A DNA stretch of 64,000 bases from JANMCE01 sp963791625 (GTDB taxonomy: Bacteria; Actinomycetota; Acidimicrobiia; Acidimicrobiales; Ilumatobacteraceae): assembly GCA_963791625.1 (NCBI GenBank), contig CAWBTA010000006.1:1550001-1614000 (forward strand), in the 5' to 3' direction. Position 1 is the first letter of the stretch. Every line of letters begins with the position of its first letter. A program made the position numbers and the translations under genes. The notes under the pieces are model-generated. The model did no database searches, was not told the DNA's origin, and worked only from the letters and a program-made list of their open reading frames with translations. Shown here in pieces: positions 17,769-26,665 of the stretch.

Positions 17769-18434
17769 TTAGTTGTTGCGGGCGCCAATTCCGGGACGGT
17801 CACCAAAAAGGGCGCTGCCAACGCGGACCATGGTGGCACCCTCACGCACTGCGATCTCAAGATCGCCGGACATTCCCATCGAACATTCGGCGAGTTCCAA
17901 GCGGTCGGCGGCCGACCGAAGCCACCGAAATCCGGCGGCGATCTCGGCTGGTTCACCGGTCTTGCCCACGGTCATCAGACCCACGATGTCCAGCCCAGCA
18001 GCGCGGCTGTAGGCCACCAACGCATCGGCTTGATCCTTCGGGCACCCGCCCTTTTGCGGTTCCTCACTCACGTTGACCTGCACGAAGGCCCGAGCGCCGG
18101 GTACCCGTTTGGCCAGTGAGTCCACCAGACCGGTGCGGTCGACGCTTTGCCACACGTCGACCACAGCCGCTAGCGAGGCCACCTTGTTGGTTTGCAGGCG
18201 GCCTATGAAATGCACCCGTAGCCCGGTCGGCTTCACCGGCTGCAGTTTGGCAATGAGTTCTTGGGCGTAGTTCTCACCGACATCGTGCAGACCAAGGTCA
18301 CCGGCGATGGCGAGAGCCTCAGGCCCGAAGCCTTTGGTGACGGCCAAAATCTTCACGTCATGGCCACCGACGGCGTCGAGACGCGCCCGCACGGCTGCGA
18401 GTCGGTCGGCAACCAGTTGTGGATCAAGCGTCAC
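17769..18434 (-). CDS. yggS: YggS/PLPBP family pyridoxal-phosphate homeostasis protein
   Basis: The 221-residue protein has the PLP-lysine motif LAVTKGF (Lys near residue 34), the GENYAQEL loop, HFIGRLQTNK and the terminal MGMSGDLEIAVREG phosphate-binding region of the fold-type III YggS family. It binds PLP without known enzymatic turnover and keeps vitamin B6 and amino-acid pools in balance. It begins with GTG 10 nt after ftsZ. The laccase-domain gene often found between ftsZ and yggS in actinobacteria is missing. Confidence 0.93.
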   Translation of the reverse strand: MTLDPQLVADRLAAVRARLDAVGGHDVKILAVTKGFGPEALAIAGDLGLHDVGENYAQELIAKLQPVKPTGLRVHFIGRLQTNKVASLAAVVDVWQSVDRTGLVDSLAKRVPGARAFVQVNVSEEPQKGGCPKDQADALVAYSRAAGLDIVGLMTVGKTGEPAEIAAGFRWLRSAADRLELAECSMGMSGDLEIAVREGATMVRVGSALFGDRPGIGARNN

Positions 18435-18444
18435 GAACAGCGGT

Positions 18445-19548
18445 CTACTTCAGGAAGGAAGGCACATCGAAATCGTCGTCGCCGTCATCGATGGGGTCGG
18501 CAATACGCGAGCCACCAAAGATGTCGCGCAATGGCGTGGTGCCGGGAGCATCATCCACCGGACGTAGCGGACGCTCGGCCGGATTACGACCAGCGCCATC
18601 CCAGCGATCGAACCCGGCCGCGATAACCGTGACCTTGACCTCGTCACCCATCTCGTCGTCGATGACGGTACCGAAGATGATGTTGGCGTCTTGGTGAGCG
18701 ACAGCCGCGATGATTTCGGCCGCGGCGTTCACTTCGAACAAACCAAGGCTGGATGGACCGGTGATGGTGAGCAGGATGCCGCGGGCGCCGTCGATGGCGG
18801 CCTCGAGCAACGGGCTGGAGATGGCCGACTTGGCCGCGATCACGGCCCGGTTCTCACCACTGGCCTGACCGATGCCCATCAGCGCGGAACCGGCATTGGA
18901 CATGATCATCTTCACGTCGGCAAAGTCGGTGTTGATCAGGCCGGGCGTGGTGATGAGCGTGGTGATGCCGGACACGCCTTGCAGCAAAACTTCGTCGGCC
19001 ATCTTGAACGCGTTGAGCACCGAGGTCTTTTCGTTCGACACCGTGAGCAAACGGTCGTTCGGAATGACGATGAGCGTGTCGACTTTTTCCTTCAGTCGAC
19101 TGATGCCTTGCTCAGCCTGCACGGAGCGGCGCTTGCCCTCGAAGCTGAACGGCCGAGTGACTACGCCGATGGTGAGCGCACCCATGTTCTTGGCGATCTC
19201 GGCAATAACGGGAGCTGCGCCGGTTCCGGTGCCACCGCCTTTGCCTGCGGTGATGAACACCATGTCGGCACCCTTGATGATCTCTTCGATCTCTTCGCGG
19301 TGCGCATCGGCCGCGGCGCGTCCCACTTCGGGGTCGCTACCGGCGCCGAGCCCGCGGGTGATGTCGCGACCGATGTCGAGCTTGACGTCGGCGTCGCTCA
19401 TGAGGAGCGCCTGCGCGTCGGTGTTCACCGCAATGAACTCCACGCCTTTCAGACCGGCGTCGATCATACGGTTGACGGCATTGACGCCACCGCCACCAAC
19501 GCCGATGACCTTGATAACTGCCAAATAGTTTTGCGGCATACCGGCCAT
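18445..19548 (-). CDS. ftsZ: cell division GTPase FtsZ
   Basis: The tubulin homologue that forms the Z-ring, about 367 residues. It shows the GTP-binding GKGGGTGTGAAP loop (about residues 100-111), the N-terminal VIGVGGGGVNAVNRM and a C-terminal peptide ending DDFDVPSFLK that binds SepF. ATG 19548 is preferred to the upstream GTG 19560 because a GGAGGT ribosome site lies 4 nt before it. A 130-nt gap separates it from ftsQ, the largest gap inside the murine cluster apart from mraZ-rsmH, and may hold an extra promoter. Confidence 0.98.
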   Translation of the reverse strand: MAGMPQNYLAVIKVIGVGGGGVNAVNRMIDAGLKGVEFIAVNTDAQALLMSDADVKLDIGRDITRGLGAGSDPEVGRAAADAHREEIEEIIKGADMVFITAGKGGGTGTGAAPVIAEIAKNMGALTIGVVTRPFSFEGKRRSVQAEQGISRLKEKVDTLIVIPNDRLLTVSNEKTSVLNAFKMADEVLLQGVSGITTLITTPGLINTDFADVKMIMSNAGSALMGIGQASGENRAVIAAKSAISSPLLEAAIDGARGILLTITGPSSLGLFEVNAAAEIIAAVAHQDANIIFGTVIDDEMGDEVKVTVIAAGFDRWDGAGRNPAERPLRPVDDAPGTTPLRDIFGGSRIADPIDDGDDDFDVPSFLK

Positions 19549-19678
19549 GACTACCTCCACCTGCGAGAACGATTGGGTCGAAAAAAACGAGGGACAGCGC
19601 AGACACGCGCCGACAGATAGCGCTCGAAAGCGGCACTCTCCCCACGGAACGGCAGACCCAGGCCGGGACGTTTTAGTG

Positions 19679-20914
19679 TCATGGCACCTTCTGGGTCAAG
19701 GGAGACTTCGGACAGCTCGGCGGCGTGAGCACCAGAGAATCAGCTGCTCGAGCGTCCATGTAGTCAAATTCCACGCCCGGACACGCGTCCATGTAGGTCA
19801 ACACACTGATCAGCTTGGCGCGCAGGTCATCAATGGTACCGAGCAAGATCTTTCCCCTAGGAGTTATATCGAGCGCAACTGCGCCGTCTCCCCCAACAAT
19901 AACCCTGGTGGTGATCGCTTTTAGGCGACCCGGCAACATCTCGGCCAAACGGGCCCCCGAAATCATCGGCTCCGACACCGTTTCGCCGACCGCGACGGGT
20001 GCCGGATCACCCTTCACTTCCATGAAGTCGATGGGCTTCCCGAGGGTCAGCGCGAGCACGCGACCCTCCACATCGATGACCCGCCATTGCGAGTCTTCTG
20101 ACTGCACGGCCGCGACCGGTGTTCGCTCGGCAATATCGATGGTGATCGAGCGGGGCCACGTACGAACAATGCGGGCGCGTCGTACCCAGGGCTGGAGGAG
20201 CAGATCGTCCTGGGCCTTGCCGAGGTCGGCGCGGTAAAGCGGCTGGCCGCGAAGCGAGTCGGCCACGGCCTGGACCGCAACCGGATCGGTGTAGTGCACG
20301 CCGGTGATGTTGACTTCCTTCACCGAAAACAGCGGCGACTGAATGAGGATGCTGCCGCCGATGATGAGGGTCAGCACGGTGACGATGGCGATCAGCAGGC
20401 GGAAGCGTCGCAAGCCGGCGGCGCGCTGCACTGCTCGCCGACGCGCTCGGATACGGGGGTCGACGCGATCCGCGTCGATGGCAATCGACGCGTCAGGCTC
20501 GGGCGCAACCGCAACGTCGTCGTCGATAACGATGACCTGCCGGCGCTTCGGCTCGGACACGGTGATGGTCGGCATCCCGGGCGTTTCAACGCCGGGTACG
20601 ATGGGGATCTCGGCCGTGTCGTCGTGGTGGAGATCGTCCGCTCTGTCGATCTCACCCGTCGTTGCTGCCATGGCGTCATCAATGTCCGCGGCCGCGGTGT
20701 GGATGTCGGCGTTCAACCACGCTGGTGTCGGTATGTCCTCCGCTGGATCGACGGCCGGTTCGTCGGCGGAAGGTTCCGAGATGGCTACCTCTTCGCGGAT
20801 CGGTTCGTCGCGGATCGGTTCGTCGGTGGCCGGTTCGTCGCGGGGCGGCTTGATGATGCGCACGCTCTCGAAGCTCTCGCCCGGCTCGATGCCCCTACCT
20901 GTGTTGTCGCTCAC
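19679..20914 (-). CDS. ftsQ: FtsQ/DivIB-type division protein with long acidic N-terminus
   Basis: A 411-residue bitopic membrane protein. An unusually long acidic cytoplasmic region (about 190 residues, rich in DEP repeats) precedes one transmembrane helix (LLIAIVTVLTLIIGG). An extracytoplasmic POTRA domain (FSVKEVNITGVHYTDPVAV) and the FtsQ beta domain follow. FtsQ links early and late divisome proteins. The start overlaps the murB stop. The expansion of the N-terminus comes partly from a tandem 15-bp repeat. Confidence 0.9.
   Translation of the reverse strand: MSDNTGRGIEPGESFESVRIIKPPRDEPATDEPIRDEPIREEVAISEPSADEPAVDPAEDIPTPAWLNADIHTAAADIDDAMAATTGEIDRADDLHHDDTAEIPIVPGVETPGMPTITVSEPKRRQVIVIDDDVAVAPEPDASIAIDADRVDPRIRARRRAVQRAAGLRRFRLLIAIVTVLTLIIGGSILIQSPLFSVKEVNITGVHYTDPVAVQAVADSLRGQPLYRADLGKAQDDLLLQPWVRRARIVRTWPRSITIDIAERTPVAAVQSEDSQWRVIDVEGRVLALTLGKPIDFMEVKGDPAPVAVGETVSEPMISGARLAEMLPGRLKAITTRVIVGGDGAVALDITPRGKILLGTIDDLRAKLISVLTYMDACPGVEFDYMDARAADSLVLTPPSCPKSPLTQKVP
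20795..20839. repeat. tandem 15-bp repeat inside ftsQ
   Basis: Three units of GCGGATCGGTTCGTC (the third with changes at its 5' end) encode DEP[IA]RD/TD steps in the acidic N-terminus of FtsQ. Copy number could vary between strains by slippage without changing the frame. Confidence 0.75.
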
Positions 20915-21840
20915 GTCGCACCCAGCAGTTCGGCTTGGTCGAACCCAACCAGCCGATTCTCGCTGTGCAGGTCGATGCCGCGCTCTCGAAGAACCACGGC
21001 GCGCACATGGGCCATGACGCGGGCGACATCATCAGCGCTGCCGTGTTCGTCGGCCTGGATAAAATTGGCGTGTTTGTCCGACACACACGCGCTGCCGATG
21101 CGTAAGCCACGCAGCCCGACCTCGTCAATCACCTGGCCGGCCGACAACACCCCAGGAATCGGGTTCACGAATACCGAACCGGCGTTTTGTCCGCCGGGTT
21201 GATGCTGGCGTCGCCAGCGGACAATCTCGGTGAGTTCGGCCTCGGATGCCTCGCGATTGCCGGGTGCCAGTTGGAAGGTCGCGCCAAGGACAACCTGGTC
21301 ATCACGAAGATCCGAGCCGCGAAAACGCAGCCCTAGCAAGGTTGCGGGCACGTCTCCATCCTGACCGGTCGTCAGGTCAAAGACGTGGACCCCCACCAGG
21401 TTGGCGGCCATATCCGAACCGTGGCCGCCGGCGTTCATGCACACGCCGCCGCCGACCGAACCCGGCACGCCAACAGCCCATTCGAGCCCCGTCAGCGCCA
21501 GTCTGGCGGTGGCCCGTGCCAGCACTGGAAGCGCCACTGCTCCCCCCGCGGTAACCAACGAACCTACCGATGAAACCTCATCGAAACCCTGGAGAACGAC
21601 GGCAATACCGTCGTAGCCGCGGTCGGCCACCAGCAGGTTCGAGCCGCGTCCCACCGGTAGCACCGGTAGCTCGCTTTCAACATGCGCTCGGTGGACGAGG
21701 CGGAGATCATCGAGTGAGCGGGCCTCTACCAAGAGCCGCGCCGCGCCGCCGACTCGGTAGGTGGTGCGCACGCCGAGAGGAACCTCGCGCTGCGCCCGTG
21801 AACCGAGAATCGAAGCGGCGAGATCGACCGCCGAGGTCAT
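20911..21840 (-). CDS. murB: UDP-N-acetylenolpyruvoylglucosamine reductase
   Basis: The 309-residue FAD enzyme makes UDP-MurNAc from the enolpyruvyl intermediate. It shows the FAD site RTTYRVGGAARLLVEA with VGRGSNLLVAD, the central VGVPGSVGGGVCMNAGG and the catalytic Ser in NAGSVFVNP, with a Glu in DLHSENRLVGF near the end. It overlaps murC and ftsQ by 4 nt. The murC-murB-ftsQ order differs from mycobacteria, where murB lies elsewhere. Confidence 0.95.
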   Translation of the reverse strand: MTSAVDLAASILGSRAQREVPLGVRTTYRVGGAARLLVEARSLDDLRLVHRAHVESELPVLPVGRGSNLLVADRGYDGIAVVLQGFDEVSSVGSLVTAGGAVALPVLARATARLALTGLEWAVGVPGSVGGGVCMNAGGHGSDMAANLVGVHVFDLTTGQDGDVPATLLGLRFRGSDLRDDQVVLGATFQLAPGNREASEAELTEIVRWRRQHQPGGQNAGSVFVNPIPGVLSAGQVIDEVGLRGLRIGSACVSDKHANFIQADEHGSADDVARVMAHVRAVVLRERGIDLHSENRLVGFDQAELLGAT

Positions 21841-23246
21841 AGCGGACCCTCGGTCAGCTCGGCCAGCACCTCCGACGGTAGCGAAGCAACATCACCACAG
21901 CCCATCGAAATGCAGACGTCACCGGGACGGAGTTCCTTGGCGAGAAAGTCGACGAGGTCGGCTCGATGGGGCAACCAGGCCACCCGTTGGCGGGGGTGGC
22001 TGTCGAGGATGGCGTCCACCACCAACTTGCCCGTTACTCCCGGAATGGGCGCATCGCCAGACGGATAGATGTCGGTGATGACCGCGAGATCGGCGTGTAC
22101 AAACGCATCGGCGTACTCCGGCGATAGGACGGCCATTCGTTTGAACCGATTTGGCTGAAACACCGCCACAATGCGCTTCCAGTCGTCGCCACTGGTGGCT
22201 GCGGCTTCGAGCACGACGGCGATCTCGGTCGGGATGTGCGCGTAGTCATCGACGAAGGTGATGCCGTTGTGCTCACCGCGGAAATCGAAGCGGCGGGCCA
22301 CGCCACCGAAGCGGCTCAGCGCGTTCACCGCTGCTTCGAACGATGCCCCGACCTCCATTGCGAGTGCCGTCGCTGCGGTCGCGTTGCGAACGTTGTGGGT
22401 GCCGCGTAGCGGCACCTGCACCGGCCCGAGAGCGATGCCGTCGCGATGCAGCGTGAACCGCACCACACCGTGCTGACTCTCGATGTCGGCGATGCGGTAT
22501 CGGGCATCGGGATGGACGCCGTAGGTAGTTGCCTGATGCTTGTGCGCCAACACCATGGCGGCCGGATCATCGGCACAGACGACCTTGGGCCCGGGGATCT
22601 GACAGAGATAACGGTCGAAGCCTTCGATGATGGCGTCGAGCGTGCCGAAATGGTCGAGATGGTCGGCTTCGATGTTGGTGACGATGGTGCCGAAGAGCGG
22701 CAACTCGAGAAACGTGCCGTCGCTCTCGTCGGCCTCCACCACCAGCCACTCGCTGCCCGACCATGCGGCGCCGGTGCCCATATCGTTGAGGTCGCCGCCG
22801 ATGAGGAAGCTCGGCTTCATCCCCGCTTCGTCAAGGATGGCCATCAGCATCGAGCTGGTCGTGGTTTTGCCGTGCGTACCAGCCACCGCCAGCGACTTGG
22901 CCTGGGCACAGATGGACGCCAGCATCCCGGCCCGTCGCAGGGTGGTCACGCCGGTTTCGCGGGCCTCGCTGAGTTCGATGTTGCGATCGGGAATCGCGCT
23001 CGATCCGGTGACCGCGTCCATACCGTGGACCAGCGCGCGGTCGTGGCCGATGGTGACGGTCACACCGGCCGCCCGCAGGCGGTCAACGACGATCGAATCG
23101 CGAATGTCAGAACCGGACACGTCGTGGCCCATGCCGGCCAATACGAGGGCGATTGCGTTCATTCCGGGTCCACCGACGCCAACGACGTGGTAGCGGCCGG
23201 TGCGGGAAAGATCGAGGGGCGCAACGGGTACGGGGGGCGAACTCAT
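21837..23246 (-). CDS. murC: UDP-N-acetylmuramate--L-alanine ligase
   Basis: A 469-residue Mur ligase: N-terminal Rossmann domain (VVGVGGPGMNAIALVLAGMGHDVSGSD), ATP-binding GTHGKTTTSSM near residue 120, the NIEADHLDH motif and the C-terminal DDYAHIPTEI region. It adds L-Ala to UDP-MurNAc. It is the only one of the three early ligases MurC/D/F present in this cluster. The start overlaps murG by 4 nt. Confidence 0.96.
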   Translation of the reverse strand: MSSPPVPVAPLDLSRTGRYHVVGVGGPGMNAIALVLAGMGHDVSGSDIRDSIVVDRLRAAGVTVTIGHDRALVHGMDAVTGSSAIPDRNIELSEARETGVTTLRRAGMLASICAQAKSLAVAGTHGKTTTSSMLMAILDEAGMKPSFLIGGDLNDMGTGAAWSGSEWLVVEADESDGTFLELPLFGTIVTNIEADHLDHFGTLDAIIEGFDRYLCQIPGPKVVCADDPAAMVLAHKHQATTYGVHPDARYRIADIESQHGVVRFTLHRDGIALGPVQVPLRGTHNVRNATAATALAMEVGASFEAAVNALSRFGGVARRFDFRGEHNGITFVDDYAHIPTEIAVVLEAAATSGDDWKRIVAVFQPNRFKRMAVLSPEYADAFVHADLAVITDIYPSGDAPIPGVTGKLVVDAILDSHPRQRVAWLPHRADLVDFLAKELRPGDVCISMGCGDVASLPSEVLAELTEGPL

Positions 23247-24355
23247 GATGCCGAGCAGTCTTCCACCACCACGGCGATTCGGGCAGCACCATCACGATGC
23301 CCGACCGTGGTGGCCGCGGCGGCGATGGTGTGGCGAACTGTTGGATCGGACAGTTTGGCGAGCTCGGCGGCCAAGCGGTCAACCGAGAAGTCCTGCTCGG
23401 CAACGACGATCGCGCCCCCGACCTTGCCGAGCGCGTTGGCGTTGGCCGTCTGGTGGTCCTCAGCGGCGTCCGGCCAGGGCACCAGGATCGATGCAATGCC
23501 GACCGCAGCCACTTCAAACACAGTTGTGGCGCCCGATCGGGCGAGGAGCACATCGGCTGCGGCGTAGGCCGAGGCCATGTCGTCTTCATAGCCGACGGGC
23601 TGGTAGACCAAACCGTCACTGCCGGTGAGGGCGCCATGTTTGCCGTCGTCGTAGCGCGAGCCGCGTACGTGGCGGATGGCGAGATCGGTACGGTGCCGGT
23701 TCGCGGCCACGAATGCGTCGACGGTGCCGTTCAATGCGCCCGACCCCTGGGAACCGCCTACGACCAGCAGCGTGAGCCGGTCGTTGGGCAGTCCGAGCTT
23801 GGCGCAGGCCGCGTCATGATCGGCCTCGCGGTTCACCGCCAAGATCTCATCACGAATCGCCGCGCCCGTCACGACCTGGCGGGGAAGGGGTGACGCATCA
23901 AAGGCTACGGCACACTTCTTCGCGAAACGTCCGGCCAGCAGACTCGCTCGACCAGGTATCGCGTCGTAGCTGACGACCACGATCGGCGTGCGAGTGACGA
24001 TGGCTGCAACCACACCGGGCAAGCTGGCATAGCCACCGACGGAGACAACGACTGAGGGTCGACGTCGCCGCACCAACACGAAACCCTGCACCAAGGCCTT
24101 CGACAGTTGCGCAAACGCAACCAGATGTCGAGTGGTGATGCGCCTCGGAAAGCTGGTCAGTTCATACAGAGTCGGTGTGTAACCAGCGGCCGGAACGAGA
24201 CGGGATTCCATGCCGCGCGACGAACCCATGAAGCCGATCGACCCCTGGTCATGGCCGCGGGCCACCAACGCATCGGCAACCGCAAGTCCGGGCAGCACGT
24301 GACCACCACTTCCGCCGCCCGCAATCAGCGCGAAGAGACGGTCGGAGTCAGCCAC
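23243..24355 (-). CDS. murG: lipid II-forming GlcNAc transferase MurG
   Basis: The 370-residue GT28 enzyme transfers GlcNAc to lipid I on the inner membrane face. It has the N-terminal GGGSGGHVLPGLAVADAL acceptor loop, VVVGGSQGSGALN and the donor-binding RSGATTVFEVAAVGIA with DHQTANA. It overlaps ftsW by 8 nt and murC by 4 nt. Confidence 0.96.
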   Translation of the reverse strand: MADSDRLFALIAGGGSGGHVLPGLAVADALVARGHDQGSIGFMGSSRGMESRLVPAAGYTPTLYELTSFPRRITTRHLVAFAQLSKALVQGFVLVRRRRPSVVVSVGGYASLPGVVAAIVTRTPIVVVSYDAIPGRASLLAGRFAKKCAVAFDASPLPRQVVTGAAIRDEILAVNREADHDAACAKLGLPNDRLTLLVVGGSQGSGALNGTVDAFVAANRHRTDLAIRHVRGSRYDDGKHGALTGSDGLVYQPVGYEDDMASAYAAADVLLARSGATTVFEVAAVGIASILVPWPDAAEDHQTANANALGKVGGAIVVAEQDFSVDRLAAELAKLSDPTVRHTIAAAATTVGHRDGAARIAVVVEDCSAS

Positions 24356-25598
24356 TGTTGCGGGCGACGTTGAGCAACAGTCCGGCTGCGGACATGGTGA
24401 TCAACAACGACGATCCACCGAACGACACGAACGGCAGGGTGAGGCCGGTGAGTGGCATCATGCCCGTCACGCCCATGATGTTGATCACCGCCTGAGCCAG
24501 CAACCACGCCGTGACGCCGCCCGCGACCAGCATGCCGAACGTGTCTTTGGCGTGCAGAGCTACTTGGAGGCCGGCGTAACCCAGTACCGCGAACAGGGCG
24601 CACACGACGACGACGCCGAACAGACCCATCTCCTCCGCGATGAGAGCGAAGATGAAGTCGGTGTGCAGTTCGGGGATGAAACCCCATTTGGCCTTACCGG
24701 CGCCCACGCCGGCCCCGGTGAGTCCACCACTCGCGACTGCCACAAGCGACTGCCACACCTGATACCCAGTCTTTTGCTTGTTCGCTTCGAGGTTGAGGAA
24801 CGATGTCCAGCGGGCGAGGCGGTACGACTCCGACATCACGAACCCGACACCTGCCACCGTCATGCCCGCTGTGGCTCCGGCGAGTGGACGCAGCGGCACG
24901 CCAGCGAAGAACGCTACTGCCAGAACAATGATGGCCATCACGATACCGTTGCCAAGGTCACGCTGGGCTAACACCAACAGACACGCTGCACCGAGAATCA
25001 TCAACACCGGCCGCAGGGTACGTTTCGGATTGGCGATATGTTCTGATCGACGGGCCAGTAAGTCGGCGCTGTACAACAGCAGGGCGAGCTTCATGACCTC
25101 GGAAGGTTGCCCGCCGAACGGCCCAAGACTCAGCCAGTTCTGCGCGCCGTTGATGTTTCGCCCGAGGCCGGGAATGAACACGAGGAACATCGACACGAAC
25201 GAACCGACCAGACCGAACTTCACGAAATTTCGCCATCTCGTATAGGGCACCTTCACCGTGACGAAGAGCGCGACGGTCCCGAGGATGGCCCAGAGCAGCT
25301 GCTTCTTGAAGTAGCCCCAGCCGTTCTGACCACTGTTGATCGCTTTGACCGCTGACGATGACAGCACCATCACGAGACCCAGCATCGTGAGCACGGCCAT
25401 CACTGCGGCGATGATGTAGAAGTGAATGGGTGGCTCGCCAAGGACCGGCTTGGGGCCACGCGCCGCCGCACGCCGACGCTTCATGCTCCTTCGAACCTCG
25501 CGCCGGTTGACGGGACGTCCGGTTGGGTGACGGGCCCGACTTGCCTGCTGGTCGTGGTCGCTGCCGGGACGACCGATAAAGGTGGTTGATCCGGTCAT
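24348..25598 (-). CDS. ftsW: FtsW SEDS-family peptidoglycan polymerase
   Basis: A 416-residue polytopic protein with about ten membrane helices and a basic N-terminal tail. SEDS landmarks include ISLGPFGGQPSEVMKLALLLY-like (GQPSEVMKLAL), VLAQRDLGNGIVM and the C-terminal MMPLTGLTLPFVSFGGSS. FtsW polymerises septal glycan with the partner transpeptidase FtsI from the same operon. The N-terminal ~35 residues are poorly conserved; a later start is possible, but the first ATG gives the 4-nt overlap with mraY. Confidence 0.93.
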   Translation of the reverse strand: MTGSTTFIGRPGSDHDQQASRARHPTGRPVNRREVRRSMKRRRAAARGPKPVLGEPPIHFYIIAAVMAVLTMLGLVMVLSSSAVKAINSGQNGWGYFKKQLLWAILGTVALFVTVKVPYTRWRNFVKFGLVGSFVSMFLVFIPGLGRNINGAQNWLSLGPFGGQPSEVMKLALLLYSADLLARRSEHIANPKRTLRPVLMILGAACLLVLAQRDLGNGIVMAIIVLAVAFFAGVPLRPLAGATAGMTVAGVGFVMSESYRLARWTSFLNLEANKQKTGYQVWQSLVAVASGGLTGAGVGAGKAKWGFIPELHTDFIFALIAEEMGLFGVVVVCALFAVLGYAGLQVALHAKDTFGMLVAGGVTAWLLAQAVINIMGVTGMMPLTGLTLPFVSFGGSSLLITMSAAGLLLNVARNSG

Positions 25599-26665
25599 CC
25601 GTTTTTCCCTGGGAAGCGTCCGAAGTCGGCGAGCACAAGCCCGATGGCGAGGGCAACACAGATGCCCGAGATGATCCAGAAGCGGATGATAACCGTGGTT
25701 TCCGGCCAGCCCACTTTCTCGAAGTGGTGGTGAATCGGCGAGAGACGAAACAGTCGTTTCTTACGGCCCGACGCTTTGAACACCGCCATCTGCAAACCGA
25801 CCGAACCGGCCTCGATCACGTTGAGCCCACAAATGATCGGCAGCATCAGCATCGTGTTGGTGGTGAGCGCCAGGAGCGCAAGTGCCGCGCCGATACCGAG
25901 TGCGCCTACGTCCCCCATAAAGATGCGGGCCGGCGCTGCGTTCCACCACAAGAAGCCGACGCATGCTCCAGCAAACGCCATGGCGATGATGGCAAGGTCA
26001 AGCGGATTGATCGTTCCGCCCAGACCTTTGGTGACGCCGTAGATGTCGGGGTTGCGAAAGCTCCAGAACGCAACGAATGAAAGCGCTACGAAGCCCAAGA
26101 TGGCTGAGCCGGAGGCCAGACCGTCGAGACCGTCGGTCACGTTGACCGCGTTGGTTGTGGAGAAAATGGTTGCAGTCGCAAGCAAAATCCACACGATGGT
26201 TGGCACCTTCCACCCGGGTAGGTCATACCGGGTGAACGAGATGCGGGTGTTGATGTGTTCCACCAACACGAGCGGGGTGGCGATGGCGGCACTCATGATG
26301 ATGGTGAGGTAGCCCTTGAGCTTCCAGAGCACGCCACGGTTGTGCTGGCGTTTGACCTTGAGGTAGTCGTCAAGGAACCCGAGCGCGGCCATGATGGAGA
26401 TGCCGAGGAAGATCCAGATGGCCTGGTTGGAGAAGGTGATCTTCGGCAGCATGTGCGGGACGAGGTAGCCAATGAATGCGGCAAGCAAGATCGCCAGGCC
26501 ACCCATGGTTGGGGTGCCGCGCTTGTGCTGGTGATCGGGACCACGATCTTCCTGCCCAAGGATCGGTTGGCTGGTTCCGCGTTCGCTGAAGAACCCGATC
26601 AGGTAGCGCGTGCCGAAGAGCGACACCGCCATGGAAATGACTGCGGCGAGGAGGAGTCCTCTCAT
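25595..26665 (-). CDS. mraY: phospho-MurNAc-pentapeptide transferase MraY
   Basis: The 356-residue, ten-helix enzyme makes lipid I by moving phospho-MurNAc-pentapeptide to undecaprenyl phosphate. Diagnostic motifs are FLDDYLKVKRQHNRG, NAVNVTDGLDGLASG and the C-terminal SPIHHHFEKVGWPET. It overlaps murE and ftsW by 4 nt each, so no room remains for murF before it or murD after it. Confidence 0.97.
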   Translation of the reverse strand: MRGLLLAAVISMAVSLFGTRYLIGFFSERGTSQPILGQEDRGPDHQHKRGTPTMGGLAILLAAFIGYLVPHMLPKITFSNQAIWIFLGISIMAALGFLDDYLKVKRQHNRGVLWKLKGYLTIIMSAAIATPLVLVEHINTRISFTRYDLPGWKVPTIVWILLATATIFSTTNAVNVTDGLDGLASGSAILGFVALSFVAFWSFRNPDIYGVTKGLGGTINPLDLAIIAMAFAGACVGFLWWNAAPARIFMGDVGALGIGAALALLALTTNTMLMLPIICGLNVIEAGSVGLQMAVFKASGRKKRLFRLSPIHHHFEKVGWPETTVIIRFWIISGICVALAIGLVLADFGRFPGKNG

